From the NCBI GenBank assembly GCA_021292165.1, contig CM037876.1:42270575-42334574 (forward strand): 64,000 bases of DNA, given 5' to 3'. Origin of the DNA: Shinisaurus crocodilurus. Lineage: Eukaryota; Chordata; Lepidosauria; Squamata; Shinisauridae. A program made the position numbers and the translations under genes. This document shows positions 11,094-22,505 of the stretch, piece by piece. Below the pieces are notes generated by a model that was not told the DNA's origin, searched no databases, and worked only from the letters and a program-made list of their open reading frames with translations. The first letter of the stretch is position 1. The number at the start of each line of letters is the position of its first letter.

Positions 11094-11487
11094 TAAAACC
11101 CTTGATCAGTTTTTTAAACTTTAAAAACTGTTTGGAGAAGGGGAGTAGAAAGGTGACTTCATGACATCACAATGGCCAACCAATCAACTCTGTGCACACT
11201 TGGCTTCTGCTGGAAACTAGCCAAACTGGCTTCTCCTGATTTGGATCTTGCAGGGCAGATTGTACATCTGATCCACATGAGTTCAGTGCAGTTCCACAAC
11301 AGTTTGACTGCTCTAATTATGTAGATCTGCATGTATTCTCCCTTATGATGGCTGGAAGTTTTGTAGCTTGCTTTGCCTTTGTGTGTTACAGGAATGGGTG
11401 AATCGAGCACAGCTGAACCTTTAGGTTCATTCAGTATATGTCAAATATATGTTTTTAAAATAAGTCAGTTTTCTAATTCAGTAAAAA

Positions 11488-11680
11488 ATGGTTTATTTCA
11501 TTTCATTTATTTCATTTCTATACTGCCCCACAGCCGAAGCTCTCTGGGAGGTTCACAACAGATTGTGCATAAAAACAACAATTAAAAACATACAAAATAG
11601 TTAAAAAGATTAAAAACCAAATTTAAAAACACAGTGTAAAATAACAATCCAAAGTTAATAAAACTAAGCCTACAGGTGAC
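11488..11680 (-). mobile_element. L2-type LINE 3'-end fragment
   Basis: The segment ATTTCATTTCTATACTGCCC, followed by GAAGCTCTCTGGGAGGTTCACAAC and an A-rich tract of AAAAAC-type words, matches the reverse-strand 3' tail of the L2-like LINEs at 18092 and 40041 in layout. A closer relative lies at 31144. 5'-truncated, no coding capacity. Confidence 0.55.
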
Positions 11681-12314
11681 AATTCCCCCCCCCCCCCGGT
11701 GCTATTTTGAGCTCTTAACTATTGAATGCCTTGGCATAGGGGGAAGTCTATGTATATGGGACAGAGTTTGCCCACTCAAAATCTTAAACTTTCTCCCCAT
11801 CTCCCCAAATAATTTTTTGTCCTAATTATGCCATTGCTAAAATTCTATCCCAGGGTGCTTTCAGACAAGGAATTTATTGTGCAATCACCCTGCATCATTC
11901 ATGGAAATTTATGGGAGGTCCAGACAGTGACGTCTTCCACTTGTAACCCTTCCATGTTTTCCCACCCCTTCTTGTTCTTTCCACAAAAAATCTGTTAAAG
12001 AGGAAAATGCAGAAGAGCTGAATTATTTCTTTTGACTGGTATCACTAGGAGCCCTCTGTCTGGAAGCAGGCCCAGAGTTCTCTTTCCAGAGTTAATCCAT
12101 TGTCTTCAACAGGATTACTTCAGAAGCACAGCTTTGAGGATTGTGGCTGAAAATCGTACAATTTACACATGATCTTAAGTGTTGATTAATTTAGAATGTC
12201 TTACTTGGTATATAGGAGATGTGGTGAGAATGAATTTGTGCATTTGTTGCATGAGTGAGTTGGGAGACTGATACTATAAAATGCAAACATGGTGTATAAT
12301 TTTTGCTCCCAAAG

Positions 12315-12498
12315 GATATTCTGGACCACTGAAGACAATTCCTCCGGAGAGGTTCAACACTACATCTGTGCCAAAGTACTATCAGTCACCTTGGATAGAA
12401 GCCATCAGCAATGACCCTGAGCTGTTGGAGGCTTTATACCCTAAACTGTTTAAGCCAGAAGCAAGGCCAGAGCTGCCTAACTTCAAGAGCTTTAACAG
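12315..12498 (+). CDS. MYOZ2: MYOZ2 (myozenin-2), penultimate coding exon
   Basis: The exon encodes about 61 residues starting [20 protein letters not shown] and including [23 protein letters not shown] and ending KSFNR. These are the most conserved part of myozenins, within the region reported to bind calcineurin and alpha-actinin. The acceptor is CCCAAAG|GA and the donor is AACAG|GTAATT. The first two bases complete the Gly codon begun at 7783, and the last two begin an Arg codon completed at 22080. The length of 184 nt and both phases agree with a single spliced frame. Substitutions relative to mammals ([15 protein letters not shown]) are what one expects in an orthologue, not a pseudogene. 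Confidence 0.95.
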
Positions 12499-13391
12499 GT
12501 AATTTTGAAAAAGTTGCCAGGTTTTATCAGAGGAGAGAAATAATAACCATTCATCATAAGTACTTGTGCCCATCCACTTTAGAACAGAGAGAACAGGCTG
12601 GGTCACACAATGAGATTCTCTGACACAGAAGGTGCCACAGCCACCATTTTGTCTGGTATAAGGCCAATGAAACAAACCAGCTAAGAACTTGGCATATATG
12701 CTTTAAACTTTATAGGTATTATCGCTTCCCCCATCACTTCCCCATTGCTAATAAAACCATCTGGTTTATTAATATTAAGCAGCTTTGTGGTTTAGGAGTT
12801 GGAATCTGATCCCACAAATATCTGAAACATGTTCAATTGCCACACATTTTCCTCACATTCAAAAGGGAGCTGAACTTGATGCACTCATTCTATTTTTTAA
12901 AAAAACTTTTCCAGCTTTTTAAAACAGCATCAAGCTGGTTAAATTCTTACCTAAACAAAATCTAGGCATCACATACAAGAAGCAGCATATGCTAACGGTA
13001 AGAAGATAAACTGAGAAATTAATGTTTACCTATTAAATGGTGCCTTTCGGCTTCCAGCAGAAGCTCTAGACATGTTGACATTGACTGGAAGTATTTTGGG
13101 AATATTTTTACAAAATATCCCAAGCTGTGGCAAATGCTTATTCATACTTGATACAGTAATTTCATTTAGTGAGACACTGTGCATGTGTGCTTTTTTAATG
13201 AATAGCTTGTATTTAATTTCAAATGACTAACACAACACAAAAAAATCCTTTCAGAACATCAGAAAGGTAGCTGTCCTACTACAGAAAACAGGAAGCAGGC
13301 TCTGTGTGTCTTTAGCAGCTTCTTAGTACCAGCACTTCTATTCTGCAAATAGGAGTGAGAAAATGAATCTATGCGTGGAGACGACTCAGAG

Positions 13392-13525
13392 CAGGGGTAG
13401 GGAACCTAATGCCCTCCAGATCCTTTGGTCTGACTTCCATAAGCCCCAGCGAACATGGCCTATAGTCAGGGATTATGGAAGATGCCACCCTAAACATCTG
13501 GAGGACACCAGGTTGCCTACCCCAA
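13392..13525. mobile_element. Palindromic hAT-like MITE, copy 3
   Basis: The left end CAGGGGTAGGGAACC and right end GGTTGCCTACCCC are inverted repeats. The body carries CCTCCAGATCC and its inverted partner CATCTGGAGG. More diverged than the copy at 24601. Confidence 0.7.
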
Positions 13526-14156
13526 ACTTAAGAATGTATTGGCTGAAAACTTGAGGCCTAGCACAAGCTGTATTTGGCAGAGATGACTCTAATCTGGTCC
13601 ACCAATCCTACTTACTATCAATAGAGAAGCTCTGATTCTTTCTGCAGCTGTCACCAGCATCTCCTCATAGACTGTCAAGACCCACTCTCTGCAGACATAG
13701 CAGGGGGGAAACTGCATGGGCCCTACTACCAGATTATCCCAAACTGGCATGGTAGTCTGGGTAGTTGTTCCCCAGTTCTATACAGGAGGAAATCTCTTGC
13801 TATCTTGGAGTCTTGCACTCCAGCTGGCTAAGATGAAGAAGGAGAAAGAGGAAGGTGCCATACATGAGTAGTCTGGGCCTGGATGCTCTTTCTGAGGATA
13901 TGCTCTCCTTGGAAGAATGATGCAACAGATGCTGATCCAAGTGTTCTCACTATTGCATAAGCTATAAATAAAAGAAGACAAAGGTCACATTCAGATGTAA
14001 CAAAAAGCCCTGGTTTGTTGTCACAAGAATGTGCCATGGGGCAAACCTTGGGCTTGTGCGGTCCCCTTCCGCTTCTTCTCCCGCAAAGAAAGAAGGGCAG
14101 TGAGGAGCATGTAAGCCTGAGGATCATCATTATGAGTTGTTGTTATGCCAATATGG

Positions 14157-14192
14157 CCAAAGAGTCCTGTGGCACTTTAAAGACTGAGGGGC
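14157..14192 (+). repeat. Short dispersed-repeat fragment
   Basis: AAAGAGTCCTGTGGCACTTT and following bases match the start of the segment at 23605 (AGTCTTGTGGCAACTTAAAG). This family is common in reptile genomes; class not determined. Confidence 0.35.
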
Positions 14193-14582
14193 ACAATCCA
14201 CCTGCTGTGGAGGCACATCTATGTCCCATAGATTTCAGTGAAAAGCACTGGGAATGAAAAGTGCTTACTTGGTTGGATTGTTCCCTAAGGCTCCAATCCT
14301 GTACAAAAGATGCCTCATTCACACTGAACTCAGTAGGATTTTAGGAGCCTAATTGTGTGCATGATAACTGATTTATATGGTGGCATGGGTCTTCCTAGGC
14401 AACTTTGGCTACTTTGGAATCATAGTAACACTGGGAGTGAAGAAGCCCAATATGGCACTAAGCAATTTTGGGTGGGTGTGGGAATACCGTTTAGACAGCC
14501 CTGCTAGTAGTATGGGAAAGTGAACGCAATTCATGGGGTGAAAAAAGGCCAGGATTAATAAACACACACACACACACACACG

Positions 14583-15290
14583 CCACCCACCTGAGGAGGG
14601 TGGCAACCCACCTGATTGGCCGCCCACCTGAGGAGGGTGGCAACCCACCTGATTGGCCACTCACCTGATTGCAGAGGGAAGGGCTACCTGAAACCCAAGG
14701 TATAAAACACCCTGTGCAAGAGAACTGAGTTGTTGGACCTGATCAGCAATCTTGCCCCATGCTTGGGGTAAGGGACAAAGGGATCGGCAACCCCGGGTAG
14801 CAGCACCCGGCGTGCTCCAGCTAGCTGAAATCACTGGCCGCTTGGGTTGACCGGACCCCCGAGAAACCAAGCTGAAATCACTCACGAGCCGCTTGGGTAG
14901 ACCGGACCTCCGCCGGGAACCCAGCTAGCCGCTTGGGTAGACCGGAGCTCCGCCGGGAACCCAGCTAGCAGCATGCGGTTGACCGGGCCTCTGCTGGAGC
15001 CCGAGCTGAACTAACTAGCTGAGAGCCCTGAAATCACAGTGTCCTTGAGACCTCTTGCTTGCTACTTTATACCGTACTGATAAGCTGTATTGCTGGCGTG
15101 TGTCTAGGTTAGTGAAGGTAATTTTGTAAATAAACTTGTTTTATAAAAGATACTTTTGTGGCTATAAGTTATCCCTTTGTTCTGGGCTAAGAGTGATAGT
15201 CGCTGGGGGACCTCAAAGAAGGCCCGCCCCCAGGACTCGCTACCCCCTTAGTATTGAACCCGCGCAGAAGACCAGGTTGTCGGTCTTCCA
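14583..15290 (+). mobile_element. Probable solo LTR of a retroelement
   Basis: About 700 bp of GC-rich, CpG-containing sequence unlike the surrounding intron. It has a TATA box (TATAAAACACC at about 14701), then a poly(A)-signal-like AATAAA at about 15129 some 430 bp downstream, the spacing expected of U3-R-U5. Two tandem duplications support a rapidly evolving U3/R: a 38-bp unit CCACCTGAGGAGGGTGGCAA (14585-14661) and a 40-bp unit CCGCTTGGGTAGACCGGA in about three copies (14838-14965). I could not fix the ends or find a target duplication, so this is a structural inference. There is no gag/pol next to it. Confidence 0.5.
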
Positions 15291-15805
15291 CTCATATGTT
15301 CACTTCTGTGGCTTTTCTCTTGCTCACAACAAAATTCCTATGTTTAGACTCTATACTCTTTAGTCATTAGAGCTAATTAATTTGATTGCAGTTTTGGGGG
15401 AAATGGAATTGATGTCATCTCGAGGAGGCCACAGTGATATAATGATGAAATCAGTCTTTGAGTGAGTCAGCTCTTTACATTTGCACAGTGTCATTGCAGG
15501 AAAAAATTGAAACTCGGTATAACACATCAGAGTCATACTCACTGCTGATCAAAGGAATGTGAGGGCTGACCCCCACATTTGAACTTGAAAAAGCTCTAAG
15601 CCAACAAAGCTTTGTGTGTTTCTAATCAGTTTTTATTTGTGACCTTAATAGAACAGGCTCAGATAAAAAGAATGAATGTTGCTCCAACATCCTCTCAGTT
15701 ATCAGGCACTACCACATTGAAGTAGTGCTCACATCCAGCTGTGACAATTCAAAACAAACTGGAATGGATTCAGAAGACAGCTAAAAGGATTTAAGAGACC
15801 TAGAA

Positions 15806-16075
15806 GGAAAATGTTATTTATTATTATTTCATTTCTTTGTTTATTTTAAACATATGAGTCACCTTCTGTGCCACAATAGGACCCATAGCAATGCACAGTA
15901 CCACTAACAATAAACTCCATAAAAGCATCATAAAACACAGTCAAAATATAAAACAATCCAAACACTAAGCAGCAATCAGTAAAACAAGGTCTGCCGGATA
16001 CATCTAACATTTAAACTCAATAAGCGGCAGCAGGATTAAAGTAAACAAGTAGCTCAAAGGCTTGGAAACACCTTC
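15806..16075 (-). mobile_element. LINE 3'-end fragment, L2-like
   Basis: A reverse-strand tail TTATTTATTATTATTTCATT is followed by AAAACACAGTCAAAATATAA-type A-rich sequence and a low-GC body that runs to the SINE at 16089. The layout matches the 3' untranslated part of the L2-like LINEs here. Old and truncated. Confidence 0.4.
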
Positions 16076-16088
16076 CATAATATAATTT

Positions 16089-16318
16089 GGAGAGCCAGTG
16101 TGGTGTAGTGGTTAGAGTGCTGAACTGAGATCCAGGTTCTAGTCCCACTCAGCTATGAAGTTCACTGGGCGACTTCGGGCCAGTTACTGACTCTCAGTCT
16201 AACCTACCTCACAGGGTTACTGTGAGAATGTATTGGAGAGGAGGAGGATCCATGTACACTGCCATAGGCTCCTTGGAGGAAAGGCGGGATATAAACAAAT
16301 AACAAATAACAAACAAAA
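16089..16318 (+). mobile_element. MIR-like CORE-SINE, copy 3 (diverged)
   Basis: The head GGAGAGCCAGTGTGGTGTAG, B-box-like GGTTCTAGTCCC and CORE segment CCTACCTCACAGGGTTACTG match the other copies. It has more substitutions and a different tail (AACAAATAACAAATAAC), so it belongs to an older or different subfamily. A GTA/GTT trinucleotide stretch follows to about 16380. Confidence 0.8.
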
Positions 16319-17378
16319 TAGTAGTAGTAGTTGTTGTTGCTGTTGTTATTATTGTTATTATTGTTATTATATATTATAATATGGTTCATTGGCCCATCCC
16401 AGCTTGTCAGACCCCCCAAACCATATCTCCCCCTACCAGTGAGCACTGCTATAGGGGCATCTCTCCAACCCAGATTATCATCAACAATACTTCCCAGGCA
16501 CTTAAGTCAATATCTCAACAGAGACAATAAAAGATCTTTTAAATTATTATTACCTTCTCCCAGAGTGCCACTTCTTCCATCTTCAAAGCAGCTGTGTGGT
16601 GCTATGTCTTGGGTTTAACTGGAGCTGGGATTCCCAGCTCTGGGATTCCCAGAGCTCAACAAGGCTGCCATGGATACTACTTTTATCAATGCCATTAAGA
16701 GCACAAGCTAAAATTAAGTCCTGAATATGAGTCAGGTAGCATTAAGGTTCTGACATTAGCCCTCACCCACTTGGCATAGTATAGAACAGCCCATCTATTT
16801 CACTTGCCAATTTGTTAACACCTTGGCTCTCTTACAGTACTATAATTCTTTGTTTTAAAAGGGTGCATTTTAAGGATTGCTGTGGACAGATTTTCCTCCT
16901 ATGGTACTTTAAATGGTCAGGTATCCTAGTCATTTAACTAATTTGAACCTTGGAGTAATTCTATAATGTCAAATTGAAGTAAGTTAGTACGTAAGTCCCT
17001 GGATGTTCAGGGAATCTTTCTTGGTACCTTTCTCTCAGGGTAATTAGCTTGCTATACTGAAAACCTGTGGACGCATAATATTTCCTCCCACAATGCCCAG
17101 CAAGTGTTAACATGACAGGAGGCAAACAAGGGAATATGAATACAAAACTATCTGTTTCAATGAATGTATGAACAAACTCAAATTAAGGTTATTAATTCAG
17201 GCAAGCTAGTTGAATTAACCTTGGCTTCATCAAAATAGCTCCAGAACTCTTGCCAAGTTGAAAAGCTGGTCTCTTTCTTTCTTTAAGGAATTCCTAGTAA
17301 GGAGTCATTTTAGCAACATCTTCCTCTGTCCTTGAAGACAAATCCTCCTTAGATAAGGGGAATATATCACCATAGGAT

Positions 17379-17495
17379 TGCCCTCCAGAGGCTTTGGACT
17401 ACATTTCCCATCATCCCTGACCAGTGGCCATGGTGGCTGGGATTGATAGAAGTTGTAGTACAAAACATCTGGAGAGCACCAGTTTGGGAAAGGCT
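17379..17495. mobile_element. Palindromic hAT-like MITE, copy 4 (partial)
   Basis: GCCCTCCAGAGGCTTTGGAC and the inverted CAAAACATCTGGAGAGCACC flank a diverged centre. The outermost CAGGGG-type termini are missing or decayed. Confidence 0.6.
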
Positions 17496-18091
17496 TCCAC
17501 AGGCTTCCACAGGGTATAATAAAGGTCTATTTCTTTGTGTCAGCTTGTAAAAATCTAGTGATACACCTATATGGTTATAAGGCACCTCAAAACTATCTTT
17601 ACTCACTGTTTATTATTATTATGGAATTAACTGTGAAAATATTTCCTCCACCCGTTTTTTCCCCAATTAGGAAAAACATCCAAAATAAAACCCTACTTGA
17701 GAAATGAGACACTGCAGAATGCCTAGATGTAAAAATAAGCAGGCTTGACCGGTTATGCCTCTTTGCCTTGTTAGAGAAGTTCCCTTCTGTAATGGATTGT
17801 TTTCAAAGCACTGAATGAATCCAGTCTATCTGGATGTCACTCTGTGCTACTAATCTACATACAGCGAGCCTAACTCCAGCACGCTGGGAAGCACCTCCTG
17901 TATTTGCACTACTGACTCCACTATAATGACCTCAAAATGTTATCCAATCATCCTGGCCACGGAGCATTTGTTTTATGAATAATATTTACTTTTATGACTG
18001 AAAATGAAATTGATCTATATTTGTTTGTTTATTAATCTGGGCACATGCAATATACTTTAATTATTATTCTGAATCAAGCCCAAATGGTGAT

Positions 18092-20047
18092 GTTTATTTT
18101 ATTTATTTATTTATTTATTTATTATATTTATGAATCGCCCATCTGGCCAGACATCCAGCCACTCTGAGTGATGTACAATCCAATAAAATACAGGGGGGGG
18201 GGACACACACACAGTATAAAACACAATTAAAAACAGTACAAAACTTAAAAATCCTAATCCACCCCATATTCCCGCCTGAAAAGCCACGTTTTTAATGCAT
18301 GGTGGAAACTAATCAAGGAAGGGGCATGGCGGAGGTCACTGGGGAGAGAGTTCCATAAATTGGGGGCTGCCACAGAAAAGGCCCTCCTCCTAGTCCCCAC
18401 CAGCCTGATTTCTCTGGCTGATGGGACAGGGAGAAGGCCGTCCGTGGCAGATCTTGTTGAGCGGCCTACTTGATGTTGCTGGAGGCGATCCTTGAGATAA
18501 ACTGGACTGGAGCCGTACAGGGTTTTAAAGGTCAACGCCAACACCTTGAATTCGGCTCGGCAAACAACTGGTAGCCAGAACAACTCTTTGAGCACTGGAT
18601 TGATGTGATCATGCCGGCAGCAGCCTTTAACCAGGCGAGCTTCTGCATTCTGTACCAGCTGCAACTTCCGAACCGTCTTCCAGGGTAACCCCACGTAGAG
18701 CGCATTACAGTAGATTAGGAAAGAGGAGACCAAGGCATGAACCACTGATGGGAGCAGATGATTAGGAAGGTAGGGGCGCAACTGCCATATCAGATGGAGC
18801 TGATACAGCGCCGCTCAGCTGACAGCTGACACCTGAGCCTCCATGGAGTCTAGAATGACTCCCAAGCTGCAGGACCAGGTCCTTCAGGGGTAGATGTACC
18901 CCGTTCAGCACCAGGTCAACATCCCCTAACCTTCCCTTGTCTCCCACCAGAAGTACCTTGGTCTTGTCGGGGTTCAGTTTCAGCATGTTCCTTCACATCC
19001 AGCCACCCACTGCCTCCAGGAACTTGGACAGGGTTTCAACAGCCAACCTTGGTGAGGACTTGAAGGAGAAGTAGAGCTGTGTATCATCCACATATTGATT
19101 ACAGCACACCCCAAACCTCCTGATGATAGCTCCCAGCGGCTTCAGGTAGATGTTAAATAACATCGGGGAGAGGTTGGAACCCTGTGGCACCCCACAAGTG
19201 AGCGGCCGAGGGTCCGAAGCCGCCTCCCCAAGAACTACCCTCTGGTACCTTCCAGAGAGGAAGGACCGGAACCACTGCAATACAGTGCCTCCCATGCCCA
19301 ACCCCTCCAGGCGGTCCAGGAGGATACCGTGGTCAACGGTATCAAAAGCCGCTGAGAGATCGAGGAGGACTAGAAAAGAGCATTCGCCCCTATCCAAAGC
19401 CCTCCTCATATCATCCACCAAGGCGACAAAGGCTGTTTCTGTCCCATGTCCAGGCCTGAAGCCCGACTGGCATGGATCTAAATAATTGGCTTCATCCAAG
19501 TGTGCCTCCAACTGAGCCCCCACCACTCGCTCAATCAGCTTGCCCAGAAATGGCAAATTGGAGACTGGGTGAAAGTTGTTCAAATCTTGGGGATTTAAGG
19601 AGGGCTTCTTCAGAAGCGGTCTTATTACTGCCTCCTTAAGGGCTGATGGCATCACTCCCTCCTCGAGGGAGGCATTCACTACCGCCCTGATCTCCCCACC
19701 CAGGTTTTCCCTGCAGCTCATAACAAGGCAGGACGGGCAAGGATCAAGCAAGCAGGTGGTCAGTTTAACAGAAGAAAGCACCTTGTTCACTTCACCAGAA
19801 GGAAGAAGCTAGAACTGATTCCACAAAACCGGACTGCCACTGGCCTCCTCCCGTTCACCCACTGTGTCCACGACGCACGGAATCCCACTCCTAATCAGAT
19901 CAATTTTATCTGCAAAGTGCTTTGCTAAAGCCTCACAGGAGGCTTGAGACTGTTCCAACAGATCCGGAGCAACTGGACCGACCAGGCTCCGGACCACTTG
20001 GAACAGCCTCCTGGGGCACCACTCCGCAGACGTGATGGAGGCAGCAT
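18092..20047 (-). mobile_element. 5'-truncated L2-type LINE
   Basis: A minus-strand non-LTR retrotransposon. Its 3' end on the + strand is (TTTA)n at 18092-18122, followed by an untranslated tail and the end of the reverse-transcriptase ORF. The 5' end fades near 20040, within the linker between endonuclease and RT, so the element is 5'-truncated as usual for LINEs. RT sequence features (DLSAAFDTVDH, GVPQGS, FNIYLKPLG, YVDD) resemble L2 rather than typical amniote CR1, whose RT has FRKAFD-type and FINDL-type motifs. The 5S-SINE at 20083 starts just beyond it. Confidence 0.8.
18254..19997 (-). pseudogene. Degenerate L2 ORF2 (reverse transcriptase)
   Basis: Reading on the minus strand, the frame runs 19997 to 18762. 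It is interrupted by an in-frame TAG near 19809 and by a TGA at 18993-18995, probably a CGA-to-TGA CpG decay because the frame resumes directly. The RT core (19790-18993) keeps SGFRPGHGTETA, LDLSAAFDTVDH, GVPQGSNLSPMLFN and the catalytic-type YVDD. Near 18870 the frame is lost, probably with a small deletion. The C-terminal part resumes at 18781-18254 with the conserved LWNSLPSDLR and KTWLFRREYG ending. The endonuclease half is absent. It cannot make a working enzyme. Confidence 0.8.
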
Positions 20048-20082
20048 ATAGCTATTAATTCTCTCTAAAATAGCCAATCTAG

Positions 20083-20259
20083 GCCTGTGGCTCACGCTGG
20101 CTCAGCTTGTCTGAGTGTGGAAAGCTAAGCCGGGTCAGGCCTGGTTATTACTTGGATGGGAGACCCCTCCTCTAGTTTCCTGCATTGAGCAGGGGGTTGG
20201 ACTCGATAGCCTTGTAGGCTCCTTCCAACTCTATGATCTATGAAATCTATGAAATCTCC
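20083..20259 (+). mobile_element. 5S-rRNA-derived SINE with CR1-like tail, copy 1
   Basis: The first roughly 85 bp resembles 5S rRNA, starting GCCTGTGGCTCACGCTGGCT and including GGAAAGCTAAGCCGGGTC and TTACTTGGATGGGAGACC, which covers the internal Pol III promoter. The 3' part (GGGGGTTGGACTCGATAGCC, then CCTTCCAACTCTATGA with ATGAAATCT repeats) resembles the 3' end of CR1 LINEs. It is therefore a SINE3-type element probably mobilised by CR1. A second copy is at 45539. Confidence 0.8.
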
Positions 20260-20388
20260 AAACTTTTCTTGTTGTACAGGCAAGCTTATGCCATTGCAGT
20301 CCTCCCACCCCAAATTGCTAGGACCAAAGACTAATTTGAGAGCAATAATGCTTAATAGGGCTGAAAGTAAAATTAATATACAAAGCAG

Positions 20389-20436
<48 letters not shown>

Positions 20437-20498
20437 TATACCTCTGGGTGATTCACAAAACAAAAGAAAATTGTTTTGTATTGGCATGCAGCTAACAT

Positions 20499-20529
<31 letters not shown>

Positions 20530-20590
20530 TCCTCTCACACACACAGACAGAGAGAGAGAGAGAGAGAAAGAGAAAGAGAAAGAGAGAGAT
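20389..20590. repeat. Compound microsatellite: (TTA)n, (TC)n, (CA)n, (GA)n
   Basis: About 16 TTA units (20389-20436) are followed at 20500-20530 by a (TC)n tract, a short (CA)n, and a (GA)n/(GAAA)n tract to 20590. The TC and GA blocks are complementary across a roughly 17-bp spacer, so they can fold as a hairpin. Simple DNA, no gene. Confidence 0.9.
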
Positions 20591-22079
20591 GTCATCCCAT
20601 GAACAAATGCTGCAGGCCCAACCCTTACTCCTAAAGCATCTTCCTACAATACAGAGTTACTTTTCTTACTCTGGCCATGTTTGCATGTCGTGCTAAACCA
20701 GGCTTCAGTGTAATGTGTACAAGTTGCAGTGAGCCTTGGGCTTCTGCACTTCCTTTTCCCCCTCCCACATAGATAGGAGGAGGAATTTAGAAGCTTTGGC
20801 TTCCATTGTTAGTTAACCATAGTTTGTCATATCATCTGGACCTAGAATTGTGCTTAACACTTGCTATGGTGATCTGACAAACCGTGGTTAACTAAAACCA
20901 AAAGTAAAATCTTCCAAACTCCTCCTTTTGTATGTGCAAAAGAAGAGAGGAGGGGAGAGTGAATGAGCCCGAGGCCCACTGAGACTTGTTCCTGTTCATG
21001 CATGTCATGGTTTAGCGCAGAGCTGGGGTACCTATTGCACTCCAGATGTTGCTCATTGCAAGAACAGCTATGCACTGTTTCAGGCTATGCAAAATACAGA
21101 TGAGCAAGGGTATAAGAATAGAAATAAGACTTCTGGTATAAGAATAGAAATAAGAAGGCAGAGATCTGTAAGAAAAGCTATTGCAGAGTACATGCTGTTC
21201 CTGGTTTGCCGATGACATTGATGCTTAGACAGTAGGGTTGTATTTATGTTATATGGTGTTGTAAATGTTTTCAAAATAATAAAACTGAGTAATGATAAAA
21301 CTGCCTCCTTAATACCTGAGGCTTTTGCTTAGAATCAGCATTTCAAATGTTTTATCAGTTCACTAAGTTTGACCAACACCGGGGTTTTCTGGGGTAGATT
21401 TGGGAGCTGTATTTCATGAAAGAACAGCAATAGTTCCATTCTAGCCTAAAATTATATGCGATTACCCAGTCCTGATTGTGTAACTGCTCTGCCTATGGAA
21501 AGGCAGCTGCTTCCAGGAGTCACAAAACTGACAAAAGAACCCAAGGTCATGCTAATTTTCTGCTGTATAAAATACCTGCACTTCCCTATTACATTCAATG
21601 AGCATTAGGGGTTTTTTTTGGCACTGGGTTTTGATTGCAGACCTCAGTGAATCAGACCTCAAATTACATGTTTAGGTTACATGAAATATAGGGCATTACG
21701 ACTCCTTGACATCATCCAAATGATTGCTTCAAGTAATCTACTCTTGACATACATGAATATTTACAAGTTAATTATTCTTCTCTTCTTTACATTGATCGCT
21801 GTGTGTATCTATCCAGCATACAAATATGTATTCTTAACATTTGATCTAGGTGTATTTTAATTAGATGGTACTACTGTTAACACATTAAAAAGCAATGTAT
21901 GGACTTTTCACAAACCGGCAAAATCCATCTATAGTATCAGATTGTATAACTTGTTAATCGTTAAGTCCTATATTCTTATTTCTATTCTGAAATTCCCTTT
22001 TCAATTGCAGGTTCAAAGCAGAGCAAGTTTTTTTTTTTTTTAATTTACCTTTCATTTACTGTTGTCCCATCATCTACAG

Positions 22080-22314
22080 AGTTGCCACTCCGTTTGGTGG
22101 TTTTGAGAGAGCATCAAAACTGGTTAAGTTCAAGGTACCAGATTTCAACTTTCTGCTGCTAAATGATCCACGATTCATGGTCCTTGCCAATCCTCTTTCA
22201 ACCAGGCGGTCCTTCAACAGGACTCCTAAAGGATGGACTTCTGAGAATATTCCCATAATGATAACTATACAGCCTACAGAGGCCAACGGTGTTCCAGAAA
22301 CAGATGACCTGTGA
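22080..22314 (+). CDS. MYOZ2: MYOZ2 (myozenin-2), last coding exon with stop
   Basis: The first base completes the Arg codon begun at 12498. The exon then encodes 77 residues and ends with TGA at 22312-22314. Recognisable blocks are [38 protein letters not shown] and the C-terminal VPETDDL. This is the conserved myozenin C-terminal region and PDZ-ligand-like tail (family knowledge: acidic hydrophobic C-termini of myozenins bind PDZ-LIM proteins). The acceptor CATCTACAG|A follows a pyrimidine-rich tract. No frameshift or premature stop is seen, so the gene looks functional. With the two upstream exons this gives 549 nt of continuous coding sequence. Confidence 0.96.
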
Positions 22315-22505
22315 AAAGAAAGTAGAGTGTTCATCACACATCAGAATCAGTATGGTGATAGTCTGATCTTTTAACATGTGCTACTTCTGTTCCAACATCC
22401 TATCTTACATAGCTGAAATGTAACATCTGATGCTGTTAACTGTTTTCTGGAGTTTTAATTTTCTTCTATGGATCTAACACAAATAAAATAACTTGGCCAT
22501 TTCTC
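22315..22505 (+). terminator. MYOZ2: MYOZ2 3' UTR and poly(A) signal
   Basis: The canonical AATAAA at 22482-22487 lies 168 nt past the stop codon, and a T-rich stretch follows (about 22515-22550). The cleavage site is inferred at about 22500. No competing AATAAA occurs between the stop codon and this site. Confidence 0.75.

Larger units (their letters stand above)
7784..12314 (+). other. MYOZ2: MYOZ2 intron (4.5 kb)
   Basis: GT-AG intron, from GTAAGC at 7784 to CCCAAAG ending at 12314. It holds a tRNA-type SINE, (TG)n/(TAGA)n and (ATC)n microsatellites, a pair of adjacent palindromic hAT-like MITEs, an old LINE 3' fragment, and copies of the palindromic GCATAGGATTG-type repeat near 9885-9940 and 10486-10573. 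No other coding signal was seen. Confidence 0.85.
12499..22079 (+). other. MYOZ2: MYOZ2 intron (9.6 kb), repeat-rich
   Basis: GT-AG intron from GTAATT at 12499 to CATCTACAG at 22079. Between 12500 and 13390 I see nothing beyond unique-looking sequence. The rest contains MITEs, a probable LTR, a MIR-like SINE, a 5'-truncated L2 LINE, a 5S-SINE and a compound microsatellite, listed separately. Between 20600 and 22079 only fragments occur, including an eroded copy of the CCTCCAGATGTT repeat near 21019-21060. Confidence 0.85.

Noticed and set aside
20083..20170. Functional 5S rRNA gene
   Set aside because: Only part of 5S is recognisable, it is mutated, it continues into a CR1-like tail, and the same chimera is repeated at 45539.
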